The notes below the pieces were generated by a model, which saw nothing but the letters and a program-made list of their open reading frames with translations, searched no databases and was not told the origin of the DNA. DNA of 64,000 nt from contig NZ_CP053021.1 of the NCBI RefSeq assembly GCF_013001025.1, forward strand, positions 3,314,001-3,378,000. Direction: 5' to 3'. The DNA is from Sphingobium yanoikuyae (lineage in GTDB: Bacteria; Pseudomonadota; Alphaproteobacteria; Sphingomonadales; Sphingomonadaceae). Positions 24,428-32,532 of this stretch are shown piece by piece; position 1 is the stretch's first letter; every line of letters starts with the position of its first letter. Both the position numbers and the translations under genes were made by a program.

Positions 24428-25114
24428 TTACGCCGCGCGATAATCCTCGACCACGCGGCCGACCGCCGCCAGCTCCGCCTCATGGCCCTCCTCGCGCCAG
24501 GTTTCGGCCAGCGCCGCCTGTTCCCATTCGCGCATCGCGGGATGGGCCAGCATGGTTTCGACCCAGCCGCGCGCGATCGGCCCAACGTCCAGGCCATAGC
24601 TGCGCACCCGGAAGGCGACCGGCGCATAGAAGGCGTCGAGCGCGCTGAACTCCGCGCCGACCAGATAGGGCCCGCCAAAGCGCGCCAGTCCCTGCTCCCA
24701 GAGTTCGCGCAGCCGGGCGATATCCTTGTTCAGCGCCGGCTCGATCAGGTTCAGCTCCACCCGCACCCCGACATTCATGGTGCAGGTCGATCGCAGCGCG
24801 GAAAAGCCGCTGTGCATTTCCGCCACCGCACACTGGGCAAAGGCCCGCGCATCGGCATCGGCAGGCCAGACGCCCGCATGCCGGTCGGTCAGATAGAGAA
24901 GGATGCCGAGCGAATCCCAAACCGTGCGATCACCATCGATCAACGCCGGCACCTGTCCCGTCGGCGAAAAGCTGCGAAAGGCGCTGTAATTGACCGGCGC
25001 GGCAAAGGGCTCGATGCGATCGACGAAATCGATCCCCAGCCCCTTCATCAGCAGCCAGGGCCGCAGCGACCAGCTCGAATAATTCCGGTTGGCGGTGATG
25101 AGCGTATAGGCCAT
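24428..25114 (-). CDS. Glutathione S-transferase family protein
   Basis: 228 residues with an N-terminal thioredoxin-like domain (YTLITANRNYSSWSLRPWLL, Ser as the likely catalytic residue; the cis-Pro is in TGQVPALIDG; then VWDSLGILLYLTDRH) and an all-helical C-terminal domain (FGGPYLVGAEFSALDAFYAPV with the N-capping Asp). The NYSSWS start is typical of a bacterial GST group often annotated as maleylacetoacetate isomerase- or YfcF-like. The substrate is unknown. It lies upstream of leuC on the same strand with a 99-base gap, so linkage is uncertain. Confidence 0.9.
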   Translation of the reverse strand: MAYTLITANRNYSSWSLRPWLLMKGLGIDFVDRIEPFAAPVNYSAFRSFSPTGQVPALIDGDRTVWDSLGILLYLTDRHAGVWPADADARAFAQCAVAEMHSGFSALRSTCTMNVGVRVELNLIEPALNKDIARLRELWEQGLARFGGPYLVGAEFSALDAFYAPVAFRVRSYGLDVGPIARGWVETMLAHPAMREWEQAALAETWREEGHEAELAAVGRVVEDYRAA

Positions 25115-25274
25115 CGATCAATCTCCCCTGTGCGTGGTGCGCGTCCCCTTAGCGCAACGGGGAACCGCCCGACAGGCGGAACGATCCACGGGTCTGACAA
25201 GCTCAGCTTATCAGGCAGGATTAAGAAGCTCGGCATGCCCCTGACGAGCGAGTGGGAAGCGGACCGGTTGCTTA

Positions 25275-25428
25275 CCCTCTCCCGTTCGCGGGAGAGGGAG
25301 GGCCCCGCGCCATAGGCGTGGGAGGGTGAGGGCCTTCTGAAACAAGCGCCCCTCATCCAACTTCGCCTAGCCGGCTTTACCGGCAAGGCTTTCTATCCTT
25401 CTATCCTTCTCCCGCCAGCGGGAGAAGG
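25275..25428. repeat. CTCTCCC/GGGAGAG palindrome pair
   Basis: Two related hairpins, CCCTCTCCCGTTCGCGGGAG (from 25275) and CCTTCTCCCGCCAGCGGGAG (from 25405), flank a stretch with GGGAGGGTGAGGG. Similar G/C-run hairpins occur at 60383 and 60481. They lie in the 645-base gap 25115-25759, which otherwise holds the second repeat family at 25531 and no gene. Confidence 0.6.
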
Positions 25429-25530
25429 AATGAGCGCTTCTGATCGGTTGCGGCTGGACGGCTTTCGGCACCCTGATTTCGATCTGCTGGGCAACACGAA
25501 CGGGTGGATCAGGGGACGGCCATTTTTATG

Positions 25531-25621
25531 CCGTCATCCCCGCGGAGGCCGGGATCCATCTCACCAGCGTGGGACCAGATGCAAGGTCAGGAGATGGATT
25601 CCCGCCTACGCGGGAATGACG
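25531..25621. repeat. GTCAT(T/C)CCCGCG palindromic repeat, copy 1
   Basis: CCGTCATCCCCGCGGAGGCC at the left and TTCCCGCCTACGCGGGAATG at the right form a long inverted repeat with GAGATGG inside the right arm. A second copy lies at 29142-29232. The ATTCCC...GGGAAT ends resemble a repeat type common in many proteobacteria. Confidence 0.7.
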
Positions 25622-25759
25622 AATAAGGGTGGATTTTAGTCAGTCAGCTTTTGGAGACATTACCGGCGATAGCTGGCGCTCCGCGAAGAAAAATCGACCG
25701 GTAGCAATCGCCCCATTAGCGGACGTTGACTGATTCAGCGTTCGGTTTAGAGTTCCCGA

Positions 25760-26224
25760 ATGACAAAAATGGAACGAGCGCGCAGCGTCCTCGCGAAAGC
25801 CGTTGAAGTGCTGTTTTTTATGGTCGCGGGCGCTTGGTTCTTGATCTGGTATATTGACCTGATGGAACCGACGCTTGCTCCCCACGTCAAGCATCTGGGC
25901 CGCGCCATAGGTCCTGTGTTCTGGATTCTGTTGATATTCCAAAACTACCTTAACAGTAGCAGTCGAAATGGATCGGATGCGCCTGAAAACTTACCTCCAC
26001 GTTTGAGTGGCGTTTTTGTGGTTCTGGCCGTCGGGTTAGCGTCGGCGTTTCTCTTCTGGCGATCGTCGGGTGAAGGTAGTCTTGTGCTTGCGGGCGTAAC
26101 GGCAGGCGCAACCGTCATCGTGGCGGGGCTTGTATGGCGTTTTGCAACCAAGCACGCTTCGGATATCGGAGAAGCTCGATTTGCTCCGAGTGGGCTTAAG
26201 GACACGCCTGCAAACGGCGGCTAA
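25760..26224 (+). CDS. Four-helix membrane protein, function unknown
   Basis: 154 residues in DNA that is less GC-rich than its surroundings. Hydrophobic segments at about 13-33 (AVEVLFFMVAGAWFLIWYI), 47-62 (AIGPVFWILLIFQ), 84-101 (GVFVVLAVGLASAFLFW) and 109-127 (LVLAGVTAGATVIVAGLVW) suggest four membrane spans with short loops. The C-terminus is soluble and ends PANGG. I do not recognise a family. The upstream bases 25680-25740 hold no clear promoter. It may have been acquired by transfer, given its composition and repeat-rich surroundings. Confidence 0.65.
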   Translation: MTKMERARSVLAKAVEVLFFMVAGAWFLIWYIDLMEPTLAPHVKHLGRAIGPVFWILLIFQNYLNSSSRNGSDAPENLPPRLSGVFVVLAVGLASAFLFWRSSGEGSLVLAGVTAGATVIVAGLVWRFATKHASDIGEARFAPSGLKDTPANGG

Positions 26225-26284
26225 CTATCAGATTTCGTGATTCAGCCCTCCAAATGACATCTGAATGAATGGCTGGTTTCAGGG

Positions 26285-26677
26285 ATGCGGATCATTCTGG
26301 GAATGACGAACAATGGTCGCTTCCAGACCGACAGCTATCCCTCCCTTCCGCCCCTGCTCTTTCCTACACAGGGCATTTTCTGTTCTATCCTGCCGGATGG
26401 ACCAACCTCTTCGCCCGCCGCGACTGCCCGGCGCTCTCGCCGCCAATGGACGCCCGATCGTCAGCGCCGCTTCCTCGCCGCGCGGCTCGAAACCGGCAAT
26501 ATCAGCCATGCCGCGCAGATGGTCGGCATGTCCCGCTCCAGCGCGCACCGGCTGCGCGATCGGCTCGCGGGCACCGGCTTCGACCGCTGCTGGGCCAATG
26601 CGCTGGCGCTCCACGCCGCCCGCCGGGCTGATCCGCTCGCGCCGATCCGCCGACATAAGGGGCCGATCGGTCGGTAA
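26285..26677 (+). CDS. Small helix-turn-helix protein
   Basis: The C-terminal 80 residues are convincing: RRQWTPDRQRRFLAARLETG, then NISHAAQMVGMSRSSAHRLR, a classic helix-turn-helix of the type widespread in sphingomonads, followed by a basic helix. The N-terminus (first 40 residues or so) is doubtful because it runs over repeat-like DNA and the only in-frame ATGs are at 26285 and 26303; an ATG at 26397 is in another frame, so a start-proximal frameshift is possible. The stop is followed after one base by the TGTCGC array, which may be its target or a linked element. No effector domain is seen. Confidence 0.6.
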   Translation: MRIILGMTNNGRFQTDSYPSLPPLLFPTQGIFCSILPDGPTSSPAATARRSRRQWTPDRQRRFLAARLETGNISHAAQMVGMSRSSAHRLRDRLAGTGFDRCWANALALHAARRADPLAPIRRHKGPIGR

Positions 26678-26678
26678 A

Positions 26679-26857
26679 TGTCGCCCGGCTGTCGCCTGAC
26701 TGTCGCGTCGCTGTCGCTTCGGTGTGACCCCAGTGTCGCTTCAGTGTCGCTCCACTGTCGCTCCACTGTCGCTTCACCGGCGCGCGACAGGCGCGTTGTC
26801 GCCAAAATCGCCCCGAAATCACGACGCATGACGGTGTGAACTTTCAACTGTCGCGTC
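26679..26857. repeat. 11-bp phased TGTCGC array element, copy B
   Basis: TGTCGC begins at 26679, 26690, 26701, 26712, 26734, 26745, 26756 and 26767, with TGTGAC at 26723, then CGGCGC at 26778 and AGGCGC at 26789: eleven units on a strict 11-bp period. A tail TGTGAACTT (26835) and CTGTCGCGTC (26848) follows. The final units and tail match copy A at 13113-13233, including 4-base spacing in the tail. It starts one base after the helix-turn-helix stop codon. Confidence 0.85.
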
Positions 26858-26877
26858 ATTTCCTCCTCGCCCCTAGA

Positions 26878-26921
26878 GCGATTTCCAAGCAATCGGCATC
26901 GATTGCCGATTAAGAAATCGC
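26878..26921. other. Nested palindrome upstream of the DUF885 gene
   Basis: Outer arms GCGATTTC (26878) and GAAATCGC (26914) enclose an inner stem AATCGGCA / TGCCGATT with a 5-base loop. It lies 100 bases before the DUF885 start and 21 bases after the TGTCGC element. It could be an operator or an RNA hairpin; the bases from 26922 to 27020 hold only a GGAG ribosome site that I can name. Confidence 0.45.
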
Positions 26922-27020
26922 GGTAAAACAAATAATAGCCAAGCCCTTGCAGGCGCGGCACTAAGGCGACCCCGACGGGCGGGCGACCGTTCGTGCCAGG
27001 GCCAGAACAGGGAGCATTTC

Positions 27021-28829
27021 GTGAACCGACGCCAATTTCTCACCACCAGCGGCGCCACGGCGCTGGCCGCATCCGCCCCGCGCGCCTTTGCGCAGCCGGG
27101 ATCGCAGGATGCCCGCCTGCGCGCCATGCTGGACGGCTTCTTCTATGAGCGGCTGGACGACAGCCCGGAACAGGCGACCCGCCTCGGCCTCGATACCGGT
27201 GCCCGCGCGGCGCTGCGCGGCAAGCTCAGCGACACCAGCGCCGCCGGCGCGGCGCGCGACCTCGCCCGGACCAAGACGCAGGCGAAGCAACTGGCAGGCC
27301 TGGACCGCGCGGCGCTCAGCCCGGCCAGCCAGCTCGACTATGATGTCGTCGCCTATCAGCTCGACCGCGCCGTGGGTGGCGAGCGTTTCGCCTATGGCGA
27401 GACGGCGGGCCGCTATGCGCCCTATATCCTGAGCCAATTGACCGGCTCCTATCGCGAGACGCCCGACTTCCTCGACAGCCAGCACCGGGTGAAGGACGCG
27501 GCCGATGCCGACGCCTATCTGGCGCGTTTGGAGGCCTTCCCCGTCAGCATGGATGGCGAGCTGGAGCGACAGAAGGCGGACGCGGCCAAGGGCGTGTTCG
27601 CGCCCGACTATATCCTCGACACCACCATGAAGATGCAGGCGGCGCTGCGCGACCAGCCCGCCGCGCAGACCGTGCTGGTGGCGAGCTTCGCCAAGAAGCT
27701 GGCCGCCGCCGGCCTGTCACCCGAACGCGCGGCGCAGGCGGAAAGGATCGTCGCGGAGAAGGTCTTCCCCGCGGTCGATCGCCAGCGTGCGCTGGTGCAG
27801 CAGCTGCGCGCCAAGGCGGTGCATGACGCCGGCTGCTGGCGCCTGCCCGATGGCGAGGCCTTCTATGCCGCCGCCGCCGAAGCCGCGACCACGACCCGGC
27901 TGACCGGCGACGAGATCCACCAGATGGGCCTGGATCAGGTCGCCAGCATCTCGTCGCGGATCGACGCGATCCTGAAGGGCGAAGGGATGAGCCAGGGCAG
28001 CGTCGGCGACCGTCTGGTCGCGCTCAACAAGCGCCCCGACCAGCTCTACCCCAATACCGATCCGGGCCGCGAGGCGCTGCTGGCGCAGCTCAACAGCCAG
28101 ATCAAGGCGATGCAGGCGCGGCTGGGCGAGGCGTTCAACACCGTGCCCAAGGCGCCGGTCGAGGTGCGCCGCGTGCCGGTCACGATCCAGGCGGGCGCGC
28201 CGGGCGGCTATTATCAGAACGCCTCGCTCGACGGGTCGCGGCCGGCCATCTATTTCATCAACCTGCGCGACACGTTCGACCGGCCCAAGTTCGGCCTCGC
28301 CACGCTGACCCATCATGAGGCGGTGCCGGGCCACCATCTGCAGGTGACGGTAGCACTGGAATCGGATTCGATTCCCATGATCCGCCGCCGCGGCTTCTAC
28401 AGCGGCTATTCCGAAGGCTGGGCGCTCTATTCCGAGCAGCTCGCCGACGAGATGGGCATGTACAAGGGCGATCCGCTGGGCCAGGTCGGCTATCTCCAGT
28501 CGCTGCTGTTCCGCGCCACCCGGCTGGTGGTTGACAGCGGCATGCACGCCAAGCGCTGGAGCCGCGAGAAGGCGACCGATTACCTCATCGCCACCACCGG
28601 CATCGCGCGCGGCCGCAGCCAGGGCGAGATCGACCGCTACACCGTCTGGCCGGGCCAGGCATGCAGCTACAAGATCGGCCATACGGTGTGGAACGACCTG
28701 CGCGAGCAAGTGAAGACGGCGCAGGGGGACAAGTTCGACCTCAAGCAGTTCCACGAAGTGCTGACGCTGGGCGCGATGCCGCTCGACATCTTGAAGCAGG
28801 CCGTGCGCCAGCGGGCGGGGATCGCCTGA
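27021..28829 (+). CDS. DUF885 family exported metallohydrolase
   Basis: 602 residues with a Tat signal (MNRRQFLTTSGATALAASAP, cleaved near AFA). The DUF885 fold is all-helical; the zinc site is HHEAVPGHH at about 431-439 (HExxxxH type, with a downstream GYSEGWALYSEQ and a Glu ligand). Residues RGRSQGEIDRYTVWPGQACS close the active site, as in related dipeptidyl or acyl-peptide hydrolases. Substrate unknown; periplasmic peptidase activity is likely by family. It starts with a CAGGGAG ribosome site and stands alone. Confidence 0.9.
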   Translation: MNRRQFLTTSGATALAASAPRAFAQPGSQDARLRAMLDGFFYERLDDSPEQATRLGLDTGARAALRGKLSDTSAAGAARDLARTKTQAKQLAGLDRAALSPASQLDYDVVAYQLDRAVGGERFAYGETAGRYAPYILSQLTGSYRETPDFLDSQHRVKDAADADAYLARLEAFPVSMDGELERQKADAAKGVFAPDYILDTTMKMQAALRDQPAAQTVLVASFAKKLAAAGLSPERAAQAERIVAEKVFPAVDRQRALVQQLRAKAVHDAGCWRLPDGEAFYAAAAEAATTTRLTGDEIHQMGLDQVASISSRIDAILKGEGMSQGSVGDRLVALNKRPDQLYPNTDPGREALLAQLNSQIKAMQARLGEAFNTVPKAPVEVRRVPVTIQAGAPGGYYQNASLDGSRPAIYFINLRDTFDRPKFGLATLTHHEAVPGHHLQVTVALESDSIPMIRRRGFYSGYSEGWALYSEQLADEMGMYKGDPLGQVGYLQSLLFRATRLVVDSGMHAKRWSREKATDYLIATTGIARGRSQGEIDRYTVWPGQACSYKIGHTVWNDLREQVKTAQGDKFDLKQFHEVLTLGAMPLDILKQAVRQRAGIA

Positions 28830-28837
28830 CACAACCG

Positions 28838-28911
28838 CCGTTCGTTTCGAGCCTGTCGAGAAACGAGGGCACTGCGCTACGCACTTCTCGACTTCGCTCG
28901 AAGCGAACGGA
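28838..28911. repeat. REP-like palindrome (CCGTTCG family), copy 2
   Basis: CCGTTCGTTTCGAGCCTGTC at the left and ACTTCGCTCGAAGCGAACGG at the right are inverted, with TCGAGAA / TTCTCGA arms inside. It begins 9 bases after the DUF885 stop. Confidence 0.75.
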
Positions 28912-28927
28912 GCAGAGTGGGCGAAAT

Positions 28928-28964
28928 TAAAAAAAAACGGCCCGGTGGTGCGCCACCGGGCCGT
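28928..28964 (-). terminator. Strong minus-strand terminator, probably of aceA
   Basis: A perfect 12-bp stem ACGGCCCGGTGG / CCACCGGGCCGT with a 4-base loop is preceded on the plus strand by ten A, so read on the minus strand it ends in a T run. The nearest minus gene is aceA, whose stop is about 310 bases away. The gap 28965-29272 also holds a repeat at 29142. Confidence 0.8.
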
Positions 28965-29141
28965 CGAGGGTCCTTCCACCCAAATCGCGAAGGGAGTGTC
29001 GAATTCCCCGCGAACTGGCTGTCTTCACGGCCCCGGCCGCGAAACTCCAATCTTCCATGCTTGTTACGCTTGCGGAACCCATCTTCCCGGCGAGCATCGG
29101 GATATCGCCGGGAAGATGGGGCGCCTGCGGTCAAGTCCAAC

Positions 29142-29232
29142 TCGTCATTCCCGCGAAAGCGGGAACCCATCTCCCAACGCTGGTTCCTGACGCGGGGTCG
29201 GGAGATGGATCCCCGCTTTCGCGGGGATGACG
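29142..29232. repeat. GTCAT(T/C)CCCGCG palindromic repeat, copy 2
   Basis: CGTCATTCCCGCGAAAGCGG at the left and CCCCGCTTTCGCGGGGATGA at the right form an inverted repeat with GGGAGATGGAT before the right arm, as in the copy at 25531. It lies between the aceA stop and its likely terminator. Confidence 0.75.
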
Positions 29233-29272
29233 GGATAGGGCTTAGGCCGCGAACTGGTTCCCCCTGCGGCCT

Positions 29273-30865
29273 TTAGGCCGCAAACTGATTCATCGTGTTG
29301 TGGGTGCCTCCGGCCTTGAGCGCGGCTTCGCCGGCGAAATATTCCTTATGGTCGTCGCCAATGTCGGAGCCGGCCATATTCTGGTGCTTCACGCAGGCGA
29401 TGCCCTGACGGATTTCCTGCCGCTGCACGCCCTTGACGTAACCCAGCATGCCGGCCTCGCCGAAATATTCCTTCGCGAGATTGTCGGTGCTGAGCGCCGC
29501 CGTGTGATAGGTCGGCAGGGTGATGAGATGGTGGAAAATACCCGCCTCGCGCGCCGCGTCCTTCTGGAAGGTGCGGATGCGTTCGTCCGCTTCGATGCCG
29601 AGGTCGGTGGCGTCATAGTCCGCGCTCATCAGCCTCGCCCGGTCATAGGCGCTGACATCCTTGCCGGCCGCTTCCCAGGCGTCGAACACCTGCTGGCGGA
29701 AGTTCAGCGTCCAGTTGAAGCTGGGCGAGTTATTATAGACCAGCTTGGCATTGGGGATCACCTCGCGGATGCGGCTGACCATGCCGCCGATCTGGCCGAT
29801 ATGCGGCTTTTCGGTCTCGATCCACAGCAGGTCGGCGCCGTTCTGGAGCGCGGTAATGCAGTCGAGGACACAGCGATCCTCGCCGGTGCCGGCGCGGAAC
29901 TGGTACAGGTTCGACGGCAGGCGCTTGGGCTTCATCAACTGCCCATCGCGGCTGATGAGGACGTCACCATGGCCGATCGCGCCTGCATCGACCGGATCGC
30001 AATCGAGGAAGCCATTATACAGGTCGCCGATGTCGCCCGCTTGCCGGGTGAAGGCGATTTGCTTGGTCAGGCCCGCGCCCAGCGAGTCGGTGCGCGCGAC
30101 GATCACGCCATCGTCGATCCCGAGTTCCAGGAAGGCGTAGCGGACCGCCCGGATCTTCGCGAGGAAGTCCTCATGCGGGACCGTGACCTTGCCGTCCTGA
30201 TGGCCGCACTGTTTTTCGTCCGAGACCTGATTTTCGATCTGGATGCAGCAGGCGCCGGCCTCGATGAACTTCTTGGCGAGCAGATAGGTCGCCTCCGCAT
30301 TGCCGAAGCCGGCGTCGATGTCGGCAACGATCGGGACGATATGGGTTTCGTAATTGTCGATCTGCTGCTGGAGCTTGGCGGCCTTGACCTCGTCGCCTTC
30401 CGCGCGGGCCTTGTCGAGATCGCGGAACAGGCCGCCCAGCTCGCGGGCGTCGGCCTGGCGCAGGAAGGTGTAGAGCTCCTCGATCAGCGCGGGGACGCTG
30501 GTCTTTTCATGCATCGACTGGTCGGGCAGCGGGCCGAACTCGCTGCGCAGCGCCGCGACCATCCAGCCCGAGAGATAGAGGTAGCGGCCCTTGGTGGTGC
30601 CGAAATGCTTCTTGATGGAGATCATCTTCTGCTGGCCGATAAAGCCGTGCCAGCAGCCCAGCGACTGGGTATAGTTGGCCGGATCGGCATCATAGGCGGC
30701 CATGTCGGCACGCATGATCTTCGCGGTATAGCGGGCGATGTCGAGGCCGCTCTGGAACCGGTTCTGCAGGCGCATGCGGGCGACGGATTCGGGCGCGATG
30801 CCGTCCCAATGGCCCTGGCCGCCGATCAGCGTGTCGGCCTTCGCGATTTCACTTTGATAGGTCAT
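29273..30865 (-). CDS. aceA: Isocitrate lyase
   Basis: 530 residues from the ATG at 30865 (AAGGGA 8 bases upstream). The catalytic loop KQCGHQDGK lies at 218-226 and IADIDAGFGNAEATYLL style metal-binding residues precede it; LVYNNSPSFNW is the other diagnostic block. Its length and loop match the long Pseudomonas-type enzyme and not the E. coli form. It splits isocitrate to glyoxylate and succinate in the glyoxylate shunt. The frame runs open far upstream into the divergent regulator gene, which I reject. Regulation is probably by that regulator through the inverted repeats at 30962. Confidence 0.96.
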   Translation of the reverse strand: MTYQSEIAKADTLIGGQGHWDGIAPESVARMRLQNRFQSGLDIARYTAKIMRADMAAYDADPANYTQSLGCWHGFIGQQKMISIKKHFGTTKGRYLYLSGWMVAALRSEFGPLPDQSMHEKTSVPALIEELYTFLRQADARELGGLFRDLDKARAEGDEVKAAKLQQQIDNYETHIVPIVADIDAGFGNAEATYLLAKKFIEAGACCIQIENQVSDEKQCGHQDGKVTVPHEDFLAKIRAVRYAFLELGIDDGVIVARTDSLGAGLTKQIAFTRQAGDIGDLYNGFLDCDPVDAGAIGHGDVLISRDGQLMKPKRLPSNLYQFRAGTGEDRCVLDCITALQNGADLLWIETEKPHIGQIGGMVSRIREVIPNAKLVYNNSPSFNWTLNFRQQVFDAWEAAGKDVSAYDRARLMSADYDATDLGIEADERIRTFQKDAAREAGIFHHLITLPTYHTAALSTDNLAKEYFGEAGMLGYVKGVQRQEIRQGIACVKHQNMAGSDIGDDHKEYFAGEAALKAGGTHNTMNQFAA

Positions 30866-30961
30866 GTCGTCATTCCCTTGGGGTGAGCTGCAAGAAAGAA
30901 TGACAGCGAAGTAGACACAGGAAATGGGGTGCGGCACCCCTGCCAAAGTCCAGTTGTCGAT

Positions 30962-30992
30962 CTTTACAAAAATCTGCTGTAAAGTTGTAAAG
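30962..30992. promoter_or_regulatory. Three-half-site operator between aceA and its regulator
   Basis: CTTTACAA (30962), CTGTAAAG (30977) and TTGTAAAG (30985) lie in the divergent gap. The outer pair is an inverted repeat and the last two are direct repeats 8 bp apart. RamB/ScfR-type regulators of acetate and propionate genes bind similar AT-rich sites; assignment here is by position. Confidence 0.6.
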
Positions 30993-31012
30993 AGCGTACA
31001 GGAGTCGGTGTC

Positions 31013-32410
31013 ATGGCCAAGGATCGTCCCGTCTATATGGGGCCGCGATTGCGGCGGCTGCGGCGCGAGCTGGGCCTGACCCAGGCGGACATGGCCAATG
31101 ATCTGGAGATCAGCGCCTCCTATGTCGCGCTGCTGGAACGCAATCAGCGACCGCTGACCGCCGACATGCTGCTGCGCCTCGCCCGCACCTACAAGCTGGA
31201 CATGGCGGAGGTGGCGGGCGACGGCGGCGCGGAACAGACGGCGCGGCTGCAGGCGGTGCTGAAAGACCCGATGTTCGCCGATATCGACCTGCCGCAACTG
31301 GCGACCGGCGATGTCGCGGTCAATTATCCGGGCATTACAGAGGCTTTGCTGCGGCTCTATACCAGCTATCGCGAGGAGCATCTGGCGCTGGCGGACCGGG
31401 GGGCGGAGGCGGAGCCGCAGGAGGATGGCGCCGATCCGGTGGCGGAGGCGCGGCGCTTCATCGCTGCGCGGCGCAACAGCTTTCCGCTGCTCGACGATGC
31501 GGCCGAGAAGCTGGCGGCGGAAGCGGAGGCAGAGGGTGGCTTGTCGGGCTGGCTCAAGGCGCGGCACAATTTACGGGTGCGGCGATTGCCGTCGGACGTA
31601 ATGGCAGGATCGATGCGGCGGCTCGACCGGCATCGCGACGCAGTGCTGCTGGACGATGCGCTGGACGGCGCCAGCTCGGCCTTTCAACTGGCGTTGCAGA
31701 TCGCCTATCTGGAGATGCGCAAGGGCTTCGATACGCTACTGAAGGACGGACAGTTCGCCAGCGAGAGCGGGCGGCGGCTCGCCCGGCGGGCGCTGGCCGG
31801 CTATGGCGCGGCGGCGATCCTGATGCCCTATACCGCCTTCGCCAAGGCGGTGGAGGCCAGGCGCTATGATGTCGAGGCGCTGGCCCGGCAGTTCGGCGTC
31901 AGCTTCGAGCAGGCGGCGCATCGGCTGACCACGCTGCAGAAGCCGGGACAGGAGCGCGTCCCCTTCTTCTTCCTGCGGGTCGATCCGGCCGGCAATGTCT
32001 CCAAGCGGCTGGACGGGGCGGGCTTTCCCTTTGCCCGCCATGGCGGTTCCTGCCCGCTCTGGTCGGTGCATCGCGTATTCGAGACGCCGCGCGAGGTGGT
32101 GACGCAATGGCTGGAACTGCCCGACGGCCAGCGTTTCTTCTCGATCGCGCGCACCGTGACCGCCGGCGGCGGCAGCTGGGGCGCGGCCAAGGTGGAGCGG
32201 GCGATCGCACTGTGCTGCGCGGCCGACCATGCCCATCGGCTTGTCTATAGCCAGGATGCGCCGCCGCCCGCACCGACGCCGATCGGCGTCACCTGTCGCC
32301 TGTGCCACCGCAGCCAGTGCATGGCCCGGTCCGCCCCGCCGATCGGCCGCGACATGCTGCCCGACGACTATCGGCGGACGCGGGCGCCGTTCGGCTTTGC
32401 CGATGGTTAG
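31013..32410 (+). CDS. RamB/ScfR-like regulator of glyoxylate or short-chain fatty-acid metabolism
   Basis: 465 residues. An XRE helix-turn-helix at about 11-60 (LRRLRRELGLTQADMANDLE, SASYVALLERNQRPLT) is followed by an IrrE-like central part (GRRLARRALAGYGAAAILMP) in which the HExxH zinc motif is lost, and a C-terminal domain with a CRLCHRSQC cysteine cluster. This is the short-chain fatty-acyl regulator plan; relatives control glyoxylate-shunt or methylcitrate genes. It is divergent from aceA with a 147-base gap holding inverted sites, which supports control of aceA and itself. Activator or repressor role cannot be told. Confidence 0.9.
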   Translation: MAKDRPVYMGPRLRRLRRELGLTQADMANDLEISASYVALLERNQRPLTADMLLRLARTYKLDMAEVAGDGGAEQTARLQAVLKDPMFADIDLPQLATGDVAVNYPGITEALLRLYTSYREEHLALADRGAEAEPQEDGADPVAEARRFIAARRNSFPLLDDAAEKLAAEAEAEGGLSGWLKARHNLRVRRLPSDVMAGSMRRLDRHRDAVLLDDALDGASSAFQLALQIAYLEMRKGFDTLLKDGQFASESGRRLARRALAGYGAAAILMPYTAFAKAVEARRYDVEALARQFGVSFEQAAHRLTTLQKPGQERVPFFFLRVDPAGNVSKRLDGAGFPFARHGGSCPLWSVHRVFETPREVVTQWLELPDGQRFFSIARTVTAGGGSWGAAKVERAIALCCAADHAHRLVYSQDAPPPAPTPIGVTCRLCHRSQCMARSAPPIGRDMLPDDYRRTRAPFGFADG

Positions 32411-32433
32411 GCAGATGAGGCGCTTACCTGTCT

Positions 32434-32517
32434 CCGTTCGTTTCGAGCTTGTCGAGAAACAAAGCGGAACGGCTAGGTCGGCGCTTACCGCTTCTCGACA
32501 GGCTCGAAGCGAACGGA
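32434..32517. repeat. REP-like palindrome (CCGTTCG family), copy 3
   Basis: CCGTTCGTTTCGAGCTTGTC at the left and GACAGGCTCGAAGCGAACGG at the right are inverted around a spacer. It lies between the regulator gene and the MHS transporter gene, ending 15 bases before the latter's start. Confidence 0.75.
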
Positions 32518-32532
32518 TGGGGATAGGCCCTG

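Noticed and set aside
26679..26857. TGTCGC array as a CRISPR array
   Set aside because: Units are 11 bp with no spacers of 30 bp or more and no cas genes nearby.
30866..31567. Upstream extension of isocitrate lyase
   Set aside because: It runs through the divergent regulator gene; a good ribosome site and the family start are at 30865.
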